From Welwitschia mirabilis (Eukaryota > Gnetophyta > Gnetopsida > Welwitschiales): a stretch of DNA of 64,000 nucleotides. The stretch lies in the NCBI GenBank assembly GCA_051453625.1, contig JBOZIK010000001.1, positions 18,534,450 through 18,598,449 on the forward strand. The letters are read 5' to 3'. The first letter of the stretch is position 1. The number at the start of each line of letters is the position of its first letter. Position numbers and translations under genes: made by a program. Of this stretch, positions 58,561 through 64,000 are shown piece after piece. The notes below the pieces were generated by a model. That model saw only the letters and a list, made by a program, of their open reading frames with translations, did not search any database and was not told where the DNA came from.

Positions 58561-58979
58561 AAATAATCTTTTATAGAGTATCTGGATAAAATCCCTTTCA
58601 ATGATTTTGAAATCCCATTTAATAAGGGATATAGCAAATTAAATTTTAACACATATACCTTGAGCTTAGAAAATCTATAAAAGTAATGTCACATTAAGTA
58701 ACTTATTTATTTGAAACTTGTTTTTGTTATGTATTTTCAATGTTGTTTTTGAGTAACTCTCTCCCTTACTTAGAAATCTACATGGAGGCCTCATCAGTAG
58801 TATCCTTATTAGGTTAGATTATCTTTATCTACATATTTGTATTAAAAGGAACATTTAAGTATATATTATTTTTAGAATAATCAAAAGTTACACATTTAGT
58901 TTATTTTTATAGGCATATTTATTTCTCTTTTAGTAAAGGGTGAGCACTTAAAGTTGGAAGTTCTTATATGAACTTTTAT
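58561..58979. other. Unassigned spacer in element C
   Basis: AT-rich; nothing recognised. Confidence 0.35.
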
Positions 58980-61210
58980 ATGAAAAAGAAATTGAACTCC
59001 AAGGCTAACCCTTGAAAATTTCTATAGAAGTTAAAGTTATTCCTAATGCAAATTTTGAAAAACTTATTTATGACCCTGGTTTCACAAGGCTTAAATATAA
59101 AATTATTGAGTTAAACTTATGGGATTGGTTCATCCTCTTAGAAAAATATACTAATAAGAAGGTGTTTGCATTTTATAGAAAGATGTCTTTTTTAAAGAAG
59201 TAGACAACACTATGGACAATGGTCAACAATGTGCCATTTCAAATTTCAATGAGTAGGTTTACCACCAAATGGTAGATTTTTATTAGAAACATATAGAAAA
59301 GATAATATCACTTTGTATATGAAACATTTTTGTAGTATTACGAATAAATACAAGTGAGTAGATATCAATAAAGTAAGGGATCCTAATGCTTTTGTTATCT
59401 AAATAATAATCAACAAACAGAAAGAACTGAGTGTTCAGGAGTTTATTTGATGAACGTTATTCAAGGTGTTTTGAGTGGAAATATTAATATGGGTTAAATT
59501 ATTTTCTAATACCTTTGTAAATCATTCTTTAGAATTAGAAATATCACTAAACTCATGAAAGTCGGTTTGGAATTCCCTTCCTTACTAAAAAGAAATTTTT
59601 TATTGAAAAATTTTTCACAATTTTTTTCCATAAATAAAAATAGTATGGAACTATCTGTTATGTTATTGTTCAGAGTAAAAACATTAGCAGCATTTATTTT
59701 TTACTAGCATAGACGAAAAAACTTCATTCAGTCAACCAGTGTCTTAGCAAAAATGCAACCTTCAAAATCAATAGGGGACTCAATAGATTTATTCACTTTA
59801 CAATAACTTGGGTTCCAGAAAGGGGGAACACGTTTACTAACTTGTTAGAAGATGATAAGGTGGATTCTTTGTATTCTTCGATAAATTCTTTAACAAATTT
59901 CCTTTTAGAAAAAAATTCAAATTTAAGAAAAAAGTTCTATTCTCAAGAAAAGGGTTAAATTTTTAGAGATCAAAATTAAATTTTCTAAGGATAAAATTTC
60001 TTTTTGGTAGGAAGAGCACAATAAGGCTAGGGAAGAGAGATAACATTTAGAAAATAAATTTATGTCTTACTTTTATTCCCTAAAGGTATATGGGTTCTTT
60101 TTGTAGAGCACTTAGATTAGAGTTAAGGCTATGGAGTAAGCTCAAATCAAGTAGAAGAGAATAGAAATGCAAGAAAGAGAGAGATCACTTTCCTCAAAGA
60201 AAAATTGGAATCATATCTATAGCCATCTTCTTAGTATGATAATTCTTTACTTGAAGAAAGTTTTGTAAAAGTGGTTCAAAGTGAAATGGCTAAAAATTTA
60301 GAAAAATTTCAACAATCATCTTTTCATCAAGCATTATAAGTAGATATAAGGGTAATTAGCCATTAAGTTTTTGATTCTATTAAAGAAGTTTTGATTTGTT
60401 TTAGTGAAATAGATTTAATCAAAAAATGTAAAAATGAAAAGAAAAAGTTATTAAATGAAAATTGATTATTAGAAATTCAATTATAGAAGAGAATAGGATT
60501 TGGACATAAGGAACTATAGGTTGCTCAAAGCATGCACTTCTATTCCCAAAAACATTATGATTATTTTGGTAATGTGAAAATATCATTAGTGAAATAGGAT
60601 AAAAAACAGGAGGAGGATGGGAGAGATTAGCTCAAGTCTTTGACCAAGATTTAGAAGAAATAGATAATGCTAAGACTAAGGCTACTAAGCGACAACATCA
60701 AAAAGTAGCCAATAAACTCCTTCATTTGTGTGAGGGAATTAAGAAGAACATTTATGTTTTTTGCAATTTCTGGGCAGGATTTAAATTAGTTAAAAGACCA
60801 AAGAGGACAACTCCTAGACTACATGAGATTGCTAAGAGGAATCTTTACAGATATCTCCTCCAAGATGAAGGAAGGCAAAGGTGTCTGTACAAGTATTTTT
60901 GAGAGATTCTCAAGACTAGATGAAGTAGAAAACCCCTTCCCTCTAAGACTTTAGAATTAACAAAACTTCCAACTATCAAAAAGGGAAAGTAGCTTAATTG
61001 GGAGTGCCTAAATTGGCTTTATCTCAATAGGAGGATTTGAATTTGAATAATCCTATCCTTTTAAAGAAATAGGTATAAACTACAAGATAGTTGGAAGAGC
61101 TGAAGGAATCATAGGCTAAAGAGAAACTGAAATTAGTGAAAAGAAGCAAAAAAACAAAGGAAATAAATTATCATATGATTTTGAATTTTGTTTTATGAAT
61201 GAGAATATGT
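58980..61210 (+). pseudogene. 3' ORF of element C, plant transposon-protein-like
   Basis: The N-terminal part is open at 59012-59203. It reads NANFEKLIYDPGFTRLKYKI, NLWDWFILLEKYTNKKVFAF and YRKMSF, resembling the (putative plant transposon protein) domain with its F..R...I...W..F......V..FY pattern. The rest is charged and coiled-coil-like; near 60690-60800 it reads QRQHQKVANKLLHLCEGIKK. It is shared with 34020-35535 of element E. Many stops. Its place right before the polypurine tract is unusual for a gag-type gene. Family call tentative. Confidence 0.5.
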
Positions 61211-61237
61211 ATTTTATTTAAGGACTAATAAAAGTTT

Positions 61238-61252
61238 AAGTATGGGAGAAAA
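61238..61252 (+). promoter_or_regulatory. Polypurine tract of element C
   Basis: agtatgggagaaaa directly before the LTR start; element E has gtatgggaggaaa at the same place. Confidence 0.7.
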
Positions 61253-61648
61253 TGATAAGCAAAAAATGTTTGTAAATATTACTTACTTTTTTTAATTAAG
61301 AATGAATGAAATGGCAAATATTTAGTGTTATATTCTATAACAGGCCTTCATATCATATCATCATCATCATCATTATACATGTAACTAACTTTGTTTTTTC
61401 AAGGTAATAATTTAAATGCATAAGAAATGGGGAGTACTAATAAGAAAGGAGAAACAATTGAAATAATATTATAGATGACATGGAAAGGTGAGAGTATCAG
61501 CAAATGCAAGAAGATCTATTAGGAATACTGGGATAGGTAGCATAAGGAAGAGGAGATAAATAGCTAAGCTATTACATATAAATATGCGTTACAAAGAGAG
61601 AACTTAGGGATCTTTAGGAACTCCAAAAAAATCTTGAAAAAGGTTCTT
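61253..61648 (+). mobile_element. 3' LTR of element C, truncated
   Basis: Homologous to the first ~390 bp of 49917-50863. Identity stops at cttgaaaaaggttct, about 550 bp short. Confidence 0.8.
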
Positions 61649-62290
61649 ATAATGCCAAATTGTATTAGGTTGGCCTCCCATCTTTTATGAACTCTAACTA
61701 TTTTGGTCCAAATGAAAGCAAACAAACTATAACAATGCAATTTTCTAAAGTAATTAGAATCCTTAAAGTTGGGACCATCAAATGACAAGCATACCAGAGG
61801 GAATGATGTTAACATGTATGGCCTTTGCCATTATCTAGTACCCCTCTATCAAAATATGAGGTTTGAACCCTTTTGGGCTTAATACTGCTACATAATCTGG
61901 ATGCAGTATCCTCATGGTGTCCTTTCTCTCCACAAAGGTATGCACCAAGCAAAGAAAAGTCAAGCTTTTACGTATCATCCCTAGCCCACATGCTATAATG
62001 TAAACTCCAATTTTAATGTGGATGCCAGATAGTGAATATCAAGAAGTCTTTTATCACTCTCCCTTGATTTTCCAATGTTCAATCTAATTTTTCTATCAAA
62101 AAATTTGCCCCTCTACAACTACAATCTACTTCCAACGCATTGCATTAATCTTGTTCATCCTAGGGCTATCAATTTGTGTCAAAACTTGTTGAAAAGATTT
62201 TCTACCAAAAATTGTGCCTTACTAATGGCATATTTTTCTATTTCCTCCACCTTGCTATGAAAAATACACAATAGAAAAGTAATAAAACCA
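61649..62290. other. Unassigned segment between element C and hAT
   Basis: Coding-like pieces on both strands (minus MRILHPDYVAVLSPKGFKPH; plus NLPLYNYNLLPTHCINLVHP), none recognised. Confidence 0.35.
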
Positions 62291-62298
62291 TACTTACA
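62291..62298 (+). repeat. Candidate 8-bp target-site duplication of hAT element
   Basis: tacttaca precedes cagagggg. hAT elements duplicate 8 bp. The partner would lie beyond the window. Confidence 0.35.
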
Positions 62299-62649
62299 CA
62301 GAGGGGAGTAGATCGCGGGTCGTTTTTTGGTTTTGGAGATTCCAGATTGCCAGATCACTCCGGAGCGTATTACGGATTGCTCTGGATCACAAACATTAAA
62401 AAATAAAAATAAATATATTTTTATTTTTTAAAACATATAGTTCCAATTGTGTTGATAATAACTTGCAAAATTATAATGTCAACTTTCAATACTATGATTA
62501 ATTTCAAATAGAGGCGCATAGGTAATTGAGCATTATACTCGTGCTATTTAGGTGCAAGTGCCATCGTACATAAAAGTCAATAATTCAAAATATCAAAATT
62601 ACATATTCAACTATGCAAAGTTGCAAACTACAAAGTACAAAACTACAAA
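62299..62649 (-). mobile_element. Candidate hAT terminus and subterminal region
   Basis: cagaggggagtagatcg at 62299 has the CA-G start usual for hAT inverted ends. It is followed by a CpG-rich patch with related words gattgccagatcact and gattgctctggatcac and a ctccggag palindrome. Distance to the transposase stop is 350 bp, as expected for a 3' end. Confidence 0.45.
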
Positions 62650-63190
62650 TCAGGGTCTAGATGCTTTTCCTCCACGAGTTCCACGCTTAGACTTTTGAAT
62701 AAGCCTTGTTTCTTTTGATGCAATGGCTTGGTCCTCTACAATGCTTTTCTCAAGAAAATCAATATCAGAAGGACATATATCTGGCTGACTAGTAGCTACT
62801 CTAGAACTCATAAGATAGCGAGAAGGGTTGCGAAGGCTGCTGCTAGTAGAATGATCAGGATCAACTGAAGTTTCATTTGGCACATCTAAAATCCACTCCA
62901 TGATTGCTGAAATCTATGGTCATCATCAAGCATTTCTACAAGGGCATCCAAGTCCATGTTGTCATTTTCTGTGGAAATGGAAACTCTGAATCTAATTTTC
63001 ATATTATAGTAGACGTAGACAAGTTTATCCAATCACTGCATGGTTAGCTTTGTTCACTTCTTTGTGTAGATATGCTCAAAGGCACTCCAATTTCGCTCAC
63101 ATCCTGAAGCACTGCAAGGTTCACTGAATGTTTTCAATGCCAGTTTCCTTAGCTCAAGAGTGGAAGTGCCCCATAGCTCCTACCATTGAT
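62650..63190 (-). pseudogene. hAT transposase, last exon (dimerisation domain)
   Basis: After a splice acceptor at 63191 (tttgtag) the minus strand reads QW, TAG (Trp expected), ELWGTSTLELRKLALKTFSE, CSASGCERNWSAFEHIYTKK, and LDKLVYVYYNMKIRFRV. This is the hAT C-terminal dimerisation domain found in plant hAT proteins. The acidic tail continues through MDLDALVEMLDDDHRFQQ, with a frame change near 62900, to CPSDIDFLEKSIVEDQAIAS and RGTRGGKASRP, stop at 62650. Cut-and-paste transposase or a derived protein. Confidence 0.85.
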
Positions 63191-63316
63191 CTACAAAACA
63201 GTGAAAAACGAAAATACGAAATTACAAAATTACAAGTTATTAAAAGAAAAGTAGAAACCAAGAAATCAAAAAAGTTAATAATAATTAATAAGAGAGAATA
63301 AAAACAATGATCTAGC
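63191..63316 (-). other. Intron of hAT gene (126 bp)
   Basis: Runs from CTGCAG|GCTAGA (63316) to TTTGTAG|AT (63191). Joining keeps the expected S-A-D-x-W-W context. The donor is GC instead of GT. Confidence 0.6.
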
Positions 63317-63647
63317 CTGCAGATATGGTGTGGATCTGTCTTTAAGCAAGAGGCTTGTTAAATAAAACTCCTTCTTTTTTCACAAATTGGCAAAGTTGTT
63401 TGCATATAAGCTCTTGCTTGTCCAAGTCAGGAACTAACTTCTCCAATGTATCATGGAATCCAAGACTAATTTCTGTATCTGGTTTATATTCAACACCTTC
63501 TTTTGCATAAACACTTCTTTTGCATAAACAAATCTTGGGTTAAGATGGTGTGCTGCTACATACATTGGTCTATGAAGCTGGTTGTTCCATCTTCGATCAA
63601 TAATATCCCAAATTGGCTTGTACTTGCCCCTGTCATTATTGTAAAAG
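63317..63647 (-). pseudogene. hAT transposase, upstream exon (copy next to the gap)
   Basis: Minus strand: TFYNNDRGKYKPIWDIIDRR, WNNQLHRPMYVAAHHLNPRF, VYAKE, then a 17-bp tandem duplication shifts the frame. Further on, LGFHDTLEKLVPDLDKQELI and KQLCQFVKKEGVLFNKPLA, TAG/TAA-type stop, RQIHTISA. This is the conserved region before the dimerisation domain of plant hAT proteins. Confidence 0.8.
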
Positions 63648-63748
63648 TNNNNNNNNNNNNNNNNNNNNNNNNNNNNNNNNNNNNNNNNNNNNNNNNNNNN
63701 NNNNNNNNNNNNNNNNNNNNNNNNNNNNNNNNNNNNNNNNNNNNNNNN
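63648..63748. other. Assembly gap (N run) between duplicated hAT segments
   Basis: The same coding segment lies on both sides. Confidence 0.95.
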
Positions 63749-64000
63749 CATATAAGCTCTTACTCGTCCAACTCAGGAACTAACTTCTCCAATGTATCAT
63801 GGAATCCAAGACTAATTTCTATATCTGGTTCATATTCGACACCTTCTTTTGCATAAACAAATCTTGGGTTAAGATGATGTGCTGCTGCATGCATTGGTCT
63901 ATGAAGGTTGTTATTCCATCTTCGATCAATAATATCCCAAATTGGCTTGTACTTGCCCCTGTCATTATTGTAAAAGTTTGCACTTGCCTCCTTTGCTATG
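63749..64000 (-). pseudogene. hAT transposase segment, second copy at window end
   Basis: Reads AKEASANFYNNDRGKYKPIW, DIIDRRWNNNLHRPMHAAAH, HLNPRFVYAKEGVEYEPDIE, ISLGFHDTLEKLVPELDE, then a stop. It lacks the 17-bp duplication and keeps CpG where the other copy has TG, so it is the better preserved copy. The gene continues beyond the window. Confidence 0.8.

Larger units (their letters stand above)
49917..61648 (+). mobile_element. Element C: large Tat-like gypsy element
   Basis: 5' LTR, PBS, gag, PR, RT, RNase H, IN, then a 5.3-kb post-pol part with an antisense ORF, hairpin array and sense ORF, polypurine tract and a truncated 3' LTR. It interrupts the gag end of copia B (left flank cttag). 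The right end is lost. Confidence 0.8.

Noticed and set aside
1-64000. CRISPR arrays, rRNA, tRNA genes and bacterial operons
   Set aside because: None seen. Repeats are transposon-derived, and there is no evenly spaced array, cloverleaf or rRNA core.

Overview
The window looks like a gene-poor, repeat-packed stretch of a large plant nuclear genome. No intact host gene was found. Almost everything recognisable is an old, nested transposable element: Athila-type and Tat-like Ty3/gypsy elements, Ty1/copia elements, one L1-type LINE and one hAT transposase gene. The sequence is very AT-rich and CpG-poor. Most premature stops are TGG to TAG/TGA or CAA/CAG to TAA/TAG, as expected from long-term deamination of methylated cytosine. 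A seed plant with ancient, heavily methylated retroelements fits, and very low-GC gymnosperms such as Welwitschia come to mind. That assignment is inference only. Thirteen N runs interrupt the window.

Layout. 1-2137: 3' end of an Athila-type element (+), integrase then 3' non-coding region; gap; (GT)n. 2313-6180: nothing recognised. 6186-9293: second Athila copy (integrase tail, 3' region, LTR). About 10100-24604: a Tat-like gypsy element (called D: LTR end, PBS, gag, protease region) split by element F (12898-23817, TSD CCTAG/CCTAA). F is itself split by a LINE (16609-23751, 15-bp TSD, poly-A). 24605-27375: copia element A (-), inserted in D and truncated. 27376-30860: unassigned, with repeats. 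30870-33658: minus-strand module H, an integrase tail plus two unidentified ORFs. 34020-36623: 3' ORF and 3' LTR of a gypsy element (E, +). 36636-49916: copia element B (-), whose LTR is split by a complete-looking Athila-like element G (37724-45019, two LTRs, PBS, no pol). 49917-61648: gypsy element C (+), with gag, PR, RT, RH, IN, an antisense ORF, a hairpin array, a 3' ORF and a truncated 3' LTR. 61649-62290: unassigned. 62299 to the end: hAT transposase pseudogene (-) with a candidate terminus.

Relations. C, D and E are one gypsy lineage. The Athila copies at 1-2137, 6186-9293 and 37724-45019 are one family. Copia A and B are one family, and A shows the unoccupied site into which G inserted in B. 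The most unusual items are a DnaJ-like J-domain reading frame in the 3' part of the LINE, the pol-less Athila-like element G, the two-ORF module at 31421-33658, and the hairpin array plus flanking ORFs after the integrase of element C.
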